Below are positions 1-11,850 of a stretch of 64,000 nucleotides of DNA, piece by piece; position 1 is the first letter of the stretch, and each line of letters starts with the position of its first letter. The notes under the pieces are model-generated. The model was given only the letters and a program-made list of their open reading frames with translations, made no database searches and was not told the DNA's origin. The stretch is from Casuarina equisetifolia. Lineage: Eukaryota > Streptophyta > Magnoliopsida > Fagales > Casuarinaceae. Position numbers and translations under genes: made by a program. The stretch covers positions 6,148,001 through 6,212,000 of the forward strand of contig CM052356.1 of the NCBI GenBank assembly GCA_028551475.1. Direction: 5' to 3'.

Positions 1-746
1 GTTTTCCCAGTTTTATCCGAACCCAAGGTTTTTCAAGTGGGTTACGGGTTAGCTTAATAAAAATAAATAAATAAATATATATATATATATATATCAATAA
101 AATCATTTAATCCAAAACAACAGTATAGTAAGATTAATCCGGTTCGGAACTCAGATCAATCAAATATTTCTGTCAACATACCGCTTTGACAATTTTCGTT
201 ATTTAAATTTGCAAAAACAGAGTTTCGAATTCTCTGGCCAATAAAGTAGACTACAGAAATTTTTTGCAGAGTCAGTTTTATGGCTCCGTTCATCTAGTTT
301 ACCACCCCTGTTCAACATTTAATGTATTAACTTGAAAGCATAAAGCATTGATCTCTTCCCTTCCTTACAAAGTGAATTAAGTAGTCACTGTGCAGTTGTC
401 AAGAACCGAGGGAGGCCCCTGTTCTAAATTTGGGAGTGAGAAAAGATTTTAAGAACTAATGCAGTTTGGCTGTTTGTTTCCGACGACTATTACCCCACAC
501 AGAGCCGTAATATTTTTGGCAAGTTTGAGTGGTAACTCCCGTCTTCTTCAACAAAACTCTAGGCGTATCACTTATTCAAAGTTTGTTCCCTCGTCTCTCT
601 GTTCTCTTACTTTCTGCTGTCTAGTGATCCATGTTTAGTTACAGAGGGAAAAACTGAAACAAAGGATTATAATCTTAGAAGCACCCCTTAAAATGATTTC
701 CTTTTCTGATAGATGCCTTGTCCATTATTGGTTTCTTAGTATCTTA
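1..746. other. Intergenic DNA with a TA microsatellite
   Basis: No coding region is supported here. A short ATAA/TA microsatellite lies near 60-95. The rest is unremarkable AT-rich sequence leading into the SINAT-like pseudogene. Confidence 0.5.
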
Positions 747-1435
747 ATGGAAAGGGATAGCTTTGAATGTGTGCCATCTTCGCATAGAATCTATGGAAGA
801 GATCCATAGCTATCATCAGTTCTCGCCCTCAGTGAATTCCCGGAAAAATGTGGCTATGCCGGAGGTTTCTCCGGCCACCAACGCCCATGGAATCCTGGAG
901 TGCCCTGTGTCTACCAAGTTTATGTATTCTCCCATTCAACAAGTTCGTCACTCTCATCATATCTTTGTTCGTTACCGGTACTTTTTTCTGATTTCATTGT
1001 GGCTCTGTCATATGTTTGTAGAATGGGTATTCACATAGCTCATATTCTCGTACTGCATGAGCCGCGTGATCTCCCACACAAAAAGGCCACTGTTCGTATG
1101 CACTACGGCACCCACTCTAGAAAGTGCCTGCCTTTTTTACGGAAAGTTAGTTGGCATGGTCTTGTCGATTCTGCTTGCATACAATGTCGAATGCCTTATT
1201 TTTGTGCAGTGCCATAATGCACATGCAATTTGTTCAACCTGCAAAACTAGGGTATACAACTGGTGCCCCACCTCTAGGCAGAGAGCTTGGGGATATCAGT
1301 ATCTGACGTTCGAGAAGGTTTCAGGGTCAGTTGAAGTACACTGAAAGTATGGCTTCTTGGGAAGCACAGAGATGTTGCCATATTACTGGAACCTCAAGCA
1401 CGACTCTTAATGTAACTCAGTTTACTATGCATTTT
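747..1435 (+). pseudogene. Truncated SINAT/SINA-family RING E3 ligase pseudogene
   Basis: The fragment resembles the N-terminal half of plant SINAT (seven in absentia) ubiquitin ligases. An ATG at 747 begins MERDSFECVPSS, close to the family start. After a frame change the sequence gives MEEIHSYHQFS and then HGILECPVSTKFMY, the first half of the RING. An intron follows: the donor is after the QQ codons at about 949 and the acceptor CAG is just before the TGCCATAAT at 1210. Exon 2 reads CHNAHAICSTCKTRVYNWCP. Two expected zinc-ligand cysteines are serine (CPVS, CPTS). A frame change follows in the RQELGD region, and a TGA stands where Cys is expected before KYGFLGSTEMLPYY. Nothing resembling the SINA/TRAF-like domain follows. 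The retained intron means this is a DNA-level copy, not a processed one. The family call is fairly sure, and loss of function very likely. Confidence 0.72.
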
Positions 1436-2034
1436 CTCAAACTGTCAATGGAGTACATGTATGGAAAAATAGAGTGGACGGTTAGAGAAGAGGCTGAGGT
1501 TGGTAGATGGTAGCAGATGTGAAATGGTAAACAATAAAACAGATAAAAGGAGAAAGAAAAAGGAGAAAAGGATGGCGGGGGAGCGCTAGAATGAGAGACA
1601 CTCGGTTTATTATGCGCTTGTTACAGACAACTGCATCTCCTGTCAAAACTGTTTCTTAATTTCTTTGTCCTAAGCTTCTTGAGAGTTGAACCAATAACCA
1701 GCGTTACAGTGAGTGTCGGAAAAAAAACACACTAAGTTCTGGTGAAAACTAATTGGTAGAATTTACCCAGTAGATTGTATAAAGTTATCAAAGAGAATTT
1801 ACACTTTCATATCGCGTTCTGTTTGTGGAGCACATGCACCTCTACGCAGGATGGAGCTACAGCTAACTGATATCACCATATAATTACGTTCAGGCCAAAC
1901 CCTCTTCCTCATCAAGTTGTCTCTAAGTTCTTTTGATTCTCATTTATACAATGCCTAAACTTGACGCTGCTGATTGTAAAGCCCAGAGGGCAGAGAAAAT
2001 CAATAGAACCTTACAATGATGGAAGCAGCTGCTG
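1436..2034. other. Intergenic DNA between the SINAT pseudogene and the RING-PHD gene
   Basis: No gene seen. The right end probably holds the 3' UTR of the minus-strand RING-PHD gene, whose stop codon is at 2035-2037. No clear polyadenylation signal was pinned down. Confidence 0.4.
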
Positions 2035-5000
2035 CTATAAAGAATCACTTTTTTCCTTCCGGGATGCCTCGACATACTGCTCTGCAAGTTTTTTCACCTT
2101 CTCCCCTTCCTTGATGAGGAAATTCGCGTTCTTGGCTTTGCCGTGGTATTTCATAACTTTATCTGTCGTTTTTGCCACAGCCCACCTGTACTGTTCAGCT
2201 GTTATCACGCCACTCTTGCACAGTGGCCTGATATGCTCTTTGATGTAGGCTTCCACCTATAAAGAATTAGTGGGAGTGATCAGTAAAACTCAGAAGAAGA
2301 GACGGTAAATGAGCGCAAGTATGGGAAAGAACCAAAATGGTTTGCATAAAGTTGAAGGCATGGGAAGAAGGATAAGACAACAAATGAAATCAAGGAGATC
2401 CACTACCTTCTTGAAAACATGACTGAAGCTGTCGTTCTGCTTGCTCGTCTGAGTGCCTGACTTTAGATCCTTGCTAGCAACATTTTCCCCCGTTTGAAGT
2501 AGGTTAGGTGGATGTTCAAAACCAGGAGAACTATCAACAACTGCGGCAACAAATATATTATCTGCATTGCTCTTACTACCGATGTCAGATGATTTTGCCA
2601 TATTGTTTGATGAGTAATTCTCATCTTCTTTAGCTTCTTTGTTCTCGACTAGAGTTGCAGCATCAACCTGTCCATACCACTTTCTTGATGCAACTTCCGG
2701 AAATTTTTCAATGAGGGGCTCTTTGTCTGGGCCATATAGCTCTTCACACTCTGCGATTGAAGGTTCTTCAGTGTTGTCATTGACTGAGCATTCTGGTGGA
2801 ACACCGGCATCAGTCTCACCCTCCAAAACTGTGCTTCTGATGCATGAGTCATGATCATTCTGCGGCAAGGTAGAGTCTTTTGGTGCTTCAACATTCCCTG
2901 CCTTTTGATCCTTCATATCTACACAATCATTCGACCTTTCAGGATACAGAGTAGAGAAAACCACTTTCATTTTTGAAGCAACTTCTTCTGGTGGTGGCTT
3001 AGAGACTTTTGTTGAGGTGACACCAATGTAATCTTCGTCTTCCAAATCATATTCAAAATCTCCATAAATATCCAATTCTGGATGAGAATCCACATCTAGT
3101 ATATTATCCAGCGCTCCCTCTCCTACTGAGGGGTAATTGTAATTGTCGTTGAGGACCTCCCTTTCTGGTAGTGGACTATTTGGTGGAGAATCAGATAGAA
3201 GGCCTGCAGTTTTCAATGCCTCTAAAATTACAGGATCGTTTGAAGGTTCACTATTAGTTTGTTCTGATCCATCGACAGGGACTTCTGATGATGGCAAAGT
3301 ATTTGATTCTGTGGTTGAACTGGACTTGCTGTTATTTGAATGATGCAATATCTCCTGTGAACACAAATTTAGGTACACTACTTTGCTGTTTGACCTATCA
3401 GCAACCTCCTTTTCAATGTTAATTGCATCCGCAACTGCCAACTCTGTCTCAGCAGTTCTGCGAATGACTGGTAGATTTGCCTTCTTCAGGAAGTGCTCTG
3501 TCAGGCGGTAAAGCTTCAGGAAGTGCTCTGTCAGGCGGTAAAGCTGCGTCTGTAAAGAAAACACCATTATTGAGTCAAAACAACGGGATATTTAAACTCA
3601 ACTACAACAAAATAAACAAATAGTATAATGCTTGCTGATAAGAGATTTGATTATGCCATTTAGGAAACTTAACCATTTATGGGCATAATTGGAACGTGTA
3701 TTTAAATGGCAACAACAGTGGGACCATACCTAATATGGAAGAATGATTGTGGTTTGCAAATCCAATTCTGTTAGTTCATAAATCCTGGTCTTATTCTGGA
3801 ATAAGACACCCTCAAACTGCCCTTTTTATTTACTGATTTGCAAAGCAAACAAAACAAGTCTTCAATTACCGCAAGCCAAAGTAAACATACTATAGCCCAC
3901 ATCGATTTCTTTTGTTATCCTCATTTTCCTTTTGAGGATTCAGTTCAAATTTGCAGAAGTGCGGTCGTGGAGGAAAAAAGTGAACAGTAAAGCTAGCATT
4001 TACTTGTGAGATGGTTGGGTTGGTGTTGGCAGTGTTGCAGCACCAATGTGATAGTAGTGGCGGAATGGTTGTGGCAGTAGCAGTGGGAGTAGAAATATTG
4101 CGGGAAGCCACATCCTCATATGGTAATTGTGTTGATATAAGAACATCAGTATCTTGTTCTGATCTATACCCCATTACATATGATGAAGAGCATCTCCAAT
4201 ACAAATCCATAGTAAGGATTAGGCACACAGCCTTTTTTTTCCCCTTTCCTATTAAGATTATCCAATACAAGTCCTATTAAGATTTTCCCTTTTCTGCCTT
4301 TCTAAGTTTTCATCCAAAGTGAGGCAGATGAAAGACTTTCATTTCCATTCTCAAATATTTTCACATAAAAAGCAGCTTAAAAGAGTATCTGAACAAGAAA
4401 TTTAATTCTCTTCTTACAGGACAAAACCCATCCTGGCTATGGAAAGTGGAGACCCAAAGGAGTGCACACCTGTCTCACTGACAAGGGGATTTTATTATGG
4501 CGACTAGTTGCAGGTACTGGTCTCATGTCTGCTGGTAGTTGAGCCTGCTCACACCAATCACAAGAAAAGAGTTCATAATTTTCAGAAATCAAACAAAATA
4601 AATGGCATGAACAGTATCTAGTTACAGATACGCACCAGCAAGGGATAATTTCCTTTGAGCACTGCATTGTCTCCCTGTGATTCATCTCTTGCATCCTTGC
4701 TAGTGACAGCTGTTTTCCTAGCTAGGACCTCTAGAGCCCATTTTCGTTTATCGCTCTTCACATAATCAGATTTAACATCCAGCTGCTTCAATGCTTTAGT
4801 TTTAGATTCACCTAATGCAGAAGAGCATGGCCCTTCCAAGTGTGTGCTTGAACGTACTTTAGTTGGAGCAGAAGCAACATTCCTCTTTGAGATTGGGATA
4901 TTATTTTCGTTCTCTTTAATTTCAAGTGAAGGAACCCCAGCCTTCAACAAATCCTTGTTGGAATCTGTGAATTTTGCAGCACCAGTTTCCATAGACTCTT

Positions 5001-8000
5001 TTGGACAGGTTTCTGCAGATGTGTGCAGTTCTTTATTCTGCTCGGAATTACCAGAAGCTTTAAGAGCTGAGAGAGGCTTGATATTATCCTTTCTTGGAAA
5101 TACAGATGTGTCTGCTAAATACAACCGGGAAAGAATTGGATTCTTGGCCTGCGATTGAGTGCCCTCATCTGAGCTATCCAAAGTCTTTTTCAGGAGGCCA
5201 AGAACCGACTTCAAAGTCTGAATCTTTTCAGGCTTTGTAGCCCTCATACAACGATGCTTCCAAAACTCAACTTCACAATCCCTATCCCATGCACGTTTCC
5301 GTTTTCCATTGGACGATCCATATATTTTTTTTGTTAGATTCTCACGTACCTTGCCCTTCTGTAATATGGACTTCTTAGCCTTTACAGCTAAAGATGATGA
5401 CTTTTTAACAGGTTCAGATTGGGGGCCTGCTACAGCAGTCCTGAAGGCAGCAAGAAGCTTTGGATCAAAAAGGCTTTCCCCAAAATCTTTTGATGATCTG
5501 TCACGGACAGCTTCCCTTATCTCTTTTGTTAGACTTTGAACTACCATGGATGACTCTTTGTCCTTCGCAGCTCTCCTCATGATCTTTTTCACTCGCAGGC
5601 CCGCTGTATTTTCTTGTTCTATTGATGATTTGTCAGCAAGATTTGAATGTGCAAGCCCTTTGGAAGGCCTATGTTTAGTTCCTCGAACTATACTCAGTAT
5701 ATTAGACGTTAGATCTTCCTGATCTTCATGATGGAACTTATCATCTTTTGGAACTGCTACTGGGGTTGGGCACTGCTTAGTATTATCTGAGTCCAATTCA
5801 TCAGCTTTGTCCTCTGTATGTATCTGTTGAATCCTCCCTTCAGCTCTAATTTTCTTTCTAGAAACTTCAGTTGCAATCTTAGGTTTGGAGTCTCCATCAT
5901 CAGTGTCCATAGACATATGCTCACTGATAGATACAAGGAAATCAGGAAGGCAATACAAAACAAAATTTAAAAGAAAATTTGATATTATCTCCCATAAATG
6001 ACATAAAGTTTTAAAAATATTCTGTTCAACAAGTATCTACCTAAAAGGGAAAAAGTGACGTGCACTAGAACACAAAAAGTAGTTTACTTAAAAACAAAAT
6101 AATTTGACATAATCTAGAAAACTGGATTGCACCACTTGCAAGTGCTTTCTTGAAACAACTAGTGCAGCAACAAGAGACAAATTTCCTGGACCCATGTCTG
6201 CTAAAAGGTACAAAAGTTTTGGCAGCCGAAAGGCTTAAAAACTTGTGTAAAGAACAGAGACACAATACAGAATACAAATGGGATATCTGGACCTGAAAGC
6301 AAGTGGCTCTGGAATTATGCAAATGGATAGCAGTAACATATCATTTGTCTCCTGTTGGAGAGGCAATGGCATTTGAAATGGAAGTTACCTGCAATGTGCT
6401 GGCCTTCTCTTTACACCAACCACTCTGATAGCGTCCTCATTAGCATCCGGTTTAAATTTGTCAACTGAAAACATTGACCAACAATGCAATTGAACCGCGT
6501 TTCCAACAGCCATGTCTCACTAAGATCCTAAATAACTGCCCATGCTAAATCTGCTTTTATAAAGCCCATGAATGGAGCAAAATTAAACGAATGTAAGTAT
6601 AGATGCCCAAAACACATTCGTACCTTTTGCCATAGATTCTGCTGAAGGATTTTGCTGCTGGACGTCTTCAGTTGCTAGATCTTCAGATACATCATTCTTT
6701 ATGTCATCAACTAGAAGCACATCAAATTGATCACAGTGAGACAACTCACATATGTGAAACATGTATACTTCAGCTGCCTGCTATCATAATGATGCAATTG
6801 CAGCTAACGGAAAAAAAAAAAAACAAAGAGCAAAAAAATCATATATGCCAAATTACCGGACAAAAAAGCTCCTAAGGATAATCCAAGATGAAGGCCTATG
6901 ATCGATTCATTCTCAGACTGCCTGTTCCCAACACAGGAGTCACTAATCAACATTGCTGAAGTACTTCCAATGCCATGAAGGCTATTCTGGTCATGCTTTG
7001 CTTCATCAGTAGGACTTGTCTTTAACTCAGTAAGCACCAAGGAATTAGAAGGCAAAATGAATGATGTGTCATGTGATAAGGATAATTCCAGTTCCTTCCC
7101 TGCAAAGATTGGTTGGATGGTAGCCTTTTCAGTAGATGGTGCTCCCACCTTGTGACTACTGGCATCAGAAATGGACATATCTGTTTCAGTTTTTGTGTCA
7201 TTTTCACGTAGGATAGTTGACAGAATGTTCTCATTTGGTTTTTCAGTCTGCTGATTTTCACCAACCATTGAGACTACAACAGCTGTCTCTCCAGCATCAG
7301 CAACAGAAACAGATACCTTTCCAGAAAAGGCATCATCAATGAAGCATTCATGACTAGCATTTTCAGGACCAGTCTTGTTCTCAGGCTTCTGTGTGGAAAT
7401 CGCACCTGATTTCTGTGGCACGCATCTTCAAAAATCCACAAGTAAGAATGTCGAAAACAATGAAAAGGAAAGTCTTGCTTCTTAGAGAAGACAACTTCTA
7501 GACCATTGATTCGGTGTTGTTTTAATTATTTATTACAGTTGTCTTACTAAAGCTAAATTAATACAATTAACTTAAGAGCTCAGGAAACAATTTAAGTCAA
7601 CTCAGATGTTTACATGGCAAAATCAGATGAGGGTGAATTGATCACGGGGTTATTTGTCACATGAAGGATGCTCCGTTGTATATAAACTATAAAACACGTA
7701 AATATCAATCTACATTGATTTAGTTAGTTTTAACACATTTTCCCCATGCATAATGCACTGATATAATGCAACCGCAGATCAAATCCAAGGGATCAGACTC
7801 ACCAAAGGAAACAATAGCCCAACATCAACAACAAATAATCATCTTCTTCTAATTTACCTTGGGCATAACCAGGTACTCTCAGTTGTAGCTTCAGAATCAA
7901 ATCCCACACAGAAAGCATGATACCTGACTCCATGCAAACCAAGAAAAAATTGGGTCGTCATGCTCTTTCTTTTCCCACTTGAAGGAAATAATAAATTTCA

Positions 8001-10909
8001 CAATCCTTTCTCAGAGATATTTAGGAAAAATCAGTTTAAAGAAATTTCAGTTTGAGAAGGCAAATCCCTATATGACATTCAATGGACATAACCAAACCTT
8101 ATAAATCAGATTATGTGATTCAAGTTTACCATATATCACAGGAATCACAAGCAATGGATGTGTCAAGATTGGAACCCCCCTCAACATTCAGTAAGCCACT
8201 TCGAATTTTGCACCCATCTCCATCCAAGCAGATAACTGCCTACAACATGATAAAGTACATAAGAAAGAGAGTTCGTATACAACATGAAAATATGGAAGAT
8301 AGCCTCAAGTTCATAATTTCAGAGATACGTCAACCCTCCCTGTGGAATTTTGTTCCATCAGAGAGACAAAAACAGGCCTATATCCTGCCTAGACTACTAT
8401 GATCTCTTCTTACAAAATGATGCGATGGAAAGGGTGATGAAATGTTCCAAGAACCAATTAAATAACTGTTTTTCTTGATATGGTGTACTGATCGCATTTA
8501 TTTCTACAATATTGTCTCTCTGATGTAGAATCATAGTACTGGCTCTTAAGCATGGGTTGACATGTCTCAGGTGTCTTGGTATAGAAGAAGCCTTTTCAGA
8601 TGGGACAACCTTTTAGAATTTAAACAAAAATTTCACAAAAGAAGAGCAGCCTTTCCTATCTGAATGAAGCTTGCTAAACAGGTGGCGCCTCTATCATGAG
8701 TATGCACATGGCAGTCTCTCTATTAGTAGTGGGCCTTGTTGTACTGTAGTTGTTTTTATTATCTTATCTTTTGCATACAACTCATGCACCTGTCATACTA
8801 ATTAAACAAAAACCCACGCATCAATATGGGACTCAACCTGTGATTTTATCCTCTAACCCCTTTTTTATGAATGAGAGATGCTACTGTTTGGCTCAAAATC
8901 GGTTGGCAAGGTATACATTATTTTATGTCAAATAATACTCCACCCTTGAGGTTCTTTAGCGCAAAATGCTATTTAGCTCACAAAGTATTTCAGTGTGTTA
9001 CCAAAAAGGCTTCTAAGATCACTTAAAGGGGGAAATTACATTTTCATCAATGTAGTAGGACGGAAAAGACAGAGTATTATTCCTCCCTTCAACGCACCAA
9101 TCATCATCTCTGCATCAACAAATGAAAAAAAAAAAAATAGATCACCACATATACTATTAGAAGAGACCCATTGCCAAGATTCCCACCAAGACTAATGAAT
9201 TTTAAAGACCCCTTAACATTAACATAAATAGTAAAACAGCCTTGAATCAAAGATTAAAAATCAACATAATGGTTCAGATAGAACCAAGAGGAACAAAGCT
9301 CTAGACCATGCAAAACAATGCAGGAGTGCGTAAATGTTTGCAAAATACCTGGAAAATGACTCCTCCTCAACTTTGTTACTACCGATAGTATCATATACCT
9401 TCACAATCAAATGAAACTAGTTTAACTTAAGCTTCCATTTCATGCCAAAGTTCTAATTACAATTTCAGTAGAACTTCAAAAGAAAATGGGAAAAAGATCT
9501 CACTAAAACTAGTCAATGCTTAGATATGAATTTCTACAAAATAACTTTCCAAGTGAAAATAAATAAGAGCAACAATAATGGTAAAAAATGCTGAAAAATA
9601 TTCTTGAACAATTTTGTAACACTAACCGGAACACATGTGATCAATTGAAATTCATTCTGGCAAAGTGGGCAAAGATTTGTGATGGTTGCCCAGTTGTCAA
9701 TGCATGCAAAACAGAACCTAAAATCACATGAACCACCAGTTCATGAAATCATATTTCTCTGTCCAAGCAAATACAATCTGACAGATATCAAAAATAGTTA
9801 ACGTTGCCAGATCTGAATACATAACAGATATTAATAAACAACAAAATTTACCTCTCATGATTAACTGAACATAAAGAAGAATCACAGATACCTCAATAAC
9901 ATGAATAAGAAAACATAACCTTAGAAACATACAAGTTCATAAAGAATCTCTCAGCTTTTTTAACGGAAAGAAAATGGAGATTATACCAGTGCTGGCAGCA
10001 GTCAAGAACTCCCCGATCAATTATAATGTCCATGCATATCCCACACCTTTCGCCCTCAAAAGTAGCATTATCCTTCCACATTACATAAAAAGAAAAATTT
10101 TAGACAGATCAAAAACCAAACACATCATAAAGTATAGCTGAAACCCAAGCACAACAACCCATCAACAAGTAACAAAAGAGACACGCAATAAAACAAATTG
10201 TTCCATAAATAACACATTTAAATGTAAGCTGCAAAAACATTTAATTTACAACATACTTCAGGAAGCAAAAAAGATTGCACAACAGTTTTAGATATCAAAT
10301 TCCCCAATTATCCTATATTCGGAATGACTCTTGCTTAGCTATTTTGCATATCGTGGATTCATCGCTTACCCATTATAGATGAGTTACTTAGGGAGAGTTT
10401 TTAGATAGGATTCAAATGAAAAATGTTTTTGATATGCGCCATGCGCTTTTCACATTCAGGGGGATGACAACAAAGGTGATTCAATTCTTCTCAACCATAT
10501 CTACTTGCCCTTTCTCTTCAATTACTCTCCTAAAACTCAAGAGAGGATTACACGGAATACTCTCTAACCATCTGTAGAACCAAAATTGTAGACACAAATT
10601 CAATTTTGAATATAAACAAAAGCTTCTAGCTCTCATGGATTACAATTGAATGAGAAGGCAACAATGTGGGCCTGAATACTTCTATTCAACAGAATCAAAA
10701 TAAAGAACACTAATTCGATTCACGGTAAAAGGCAAAAACGTTTTGCTCTAATATCATTTGAACTTAATAATAAGGCAATATATATATATATATATATATA
10801 TGGGCTTTATGAAAATTCACTGGAAACTTACAATATTATCATCATCGACTTCGAAGTTATCTTCTTCCGGAGTGCCACTTGTAACCAAGTCCATCACCTC
10901 CATTATCAT
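2035..10909 (-). CDS. RING + PHD zinc-finger protein, At4g10930-like (PHRF1-like architecture)
   Basis: Fourteen coding exons, all with GT..AG borders and consistent phase: 10909-10832, 10072-9987, 9717-9627, 9398-9349, 9109-9040, 8239-8130, 7923-7858, 7425-6857, 6710-6624, 6464-6389, 5923-4636, 4544-4470, 3549-2407, 2256-2035. They give 4011 nt, or 1336 residues. A RING-HC finger spans residues 36-74 (C36, C39, C52, H54, C57, C60, C71, C74). A PHD finger spans about 129-185 (C129/C135, C156, C159, H164, C167, C182, C185). A long low-complexity acidic and basic middle follows, with a Lys/Arg-rich [17 protein letters not shown] stretch. The C-terminal 73 residues ([29 protein letters not shown]...) are helical and resemble the C-terminal SRI-like, RNA polymerase II CTD-associated end of animal PHRF1; this last point is my inference. 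A nuclear chromatin or ubiquitin-ligase role is likely, the substrate unknown. A 10-residue block, [10 protein letters not shown], is duplicated at the start of exon 13. ATG 10909 is the first start; a second in-frame ATG is two codons on. Confidence 0.88.
3484..3543 (-). repeat. Perfect 30-bp in-frame tandem duplication in an exon
   Basis: Positions 3484-3513 and 3514-3543 are identical. The repeat lies in exon 13 of the RING-PHD gene and doubles the residues [10 protein letters not shown] (about 885-904) without disturbing the frame. From memory, the Arabidopsis relative has this block once. Perfect identity suggests a recent event, or an assembly slip. Confidence 0.9.
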
Positions 10910-11850
10910 ACCTCAAGGAGCTTGCAACCCAAATCAGATTCTAATCGAGGAATTTCAAAAAAAAAAAAAAAAAGGATCGAAGTTAAGCTAATGAGAAGCG
11001 AAATCCGTCAAGAACTTGGAGATCAAGCAGCTGATTGTTTGATAAACAAGAATCTCGTATGCCAAAAGGGCGAAAAAAGGAAAAGATCGGGGGTAATTGG
11101 GTAGCCACAAAGAGAAAGCAACATTTGCGTTTCTCCCTTCTGAGAGAGCGATTCAGACAAAGAACGTGAACAGAAAGTGCGCGTGGGGGCATTTTGTTTT
11201 CCGCTCGTCGAAACGCTTCTTGATGCTCGAAACGTGTTCAACGTTTTTCCCAGTAGCAGGCACGTGCACGCCTTCAGCTGCAAGAGTCCAACCCAACCCT
11301 TGCTACTCCATAATTGTATTTATAAATTTTATCTATTATTATTATATTTCTTAATTTTATTTATAAATTAATTGATTACCAGACATATTGAATATTGAAA
11401 TTTATATTAATCTATAAAATTTTGTTATATTATTAATTAAATTTCTTACTTTTAGTTATAAATAAGGGATGACCAGGCATGTTGACATATTGAAAATAAT
11501 AGTTATCATGTTGCATGTTGAGGGGAACCATGTTTACCAAATATTGGTAAATAAATGAAGTGGCCTCCAACCACCAGCACCCTGATTGGGTGAAAGGGTT
11601 GAAAAAGCCCCAGGACTGAAGCTGGAAAGCGTAACCAGAGTGGATGACTAGCAGGAGAAGGTCGGCCCAGCATCAAAGGTTTAATATTTTGCAGTCCCCA
11701 AGACTCCCTTGTTCTTAGCGGAAGCTTGAAAGGACACTTGGAGCCTCAATGACATGCGTGGCGCATACAGATAAAAATACAACTGGGTTGCCCAGTGATG
11801 CAGATGCAGAAGCTTTGAGAGTAAGTGGCTCTTCACCCACCTGAAGAAGA
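10910..11850. other. Divergent intergenic region between the RING-PHD gene and CBL copy 1
   Basis: This lies between the start of the minus-strand RING-PHD gene and the 5' end of the plus-strand CBL copy 1, so it probably carries both promoters. An A-run at about 10960-10974 lies near the RING-PHD start. The piece 11300-11480 is very AT-rich. No further gene is seen. Confidence 0.45.
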
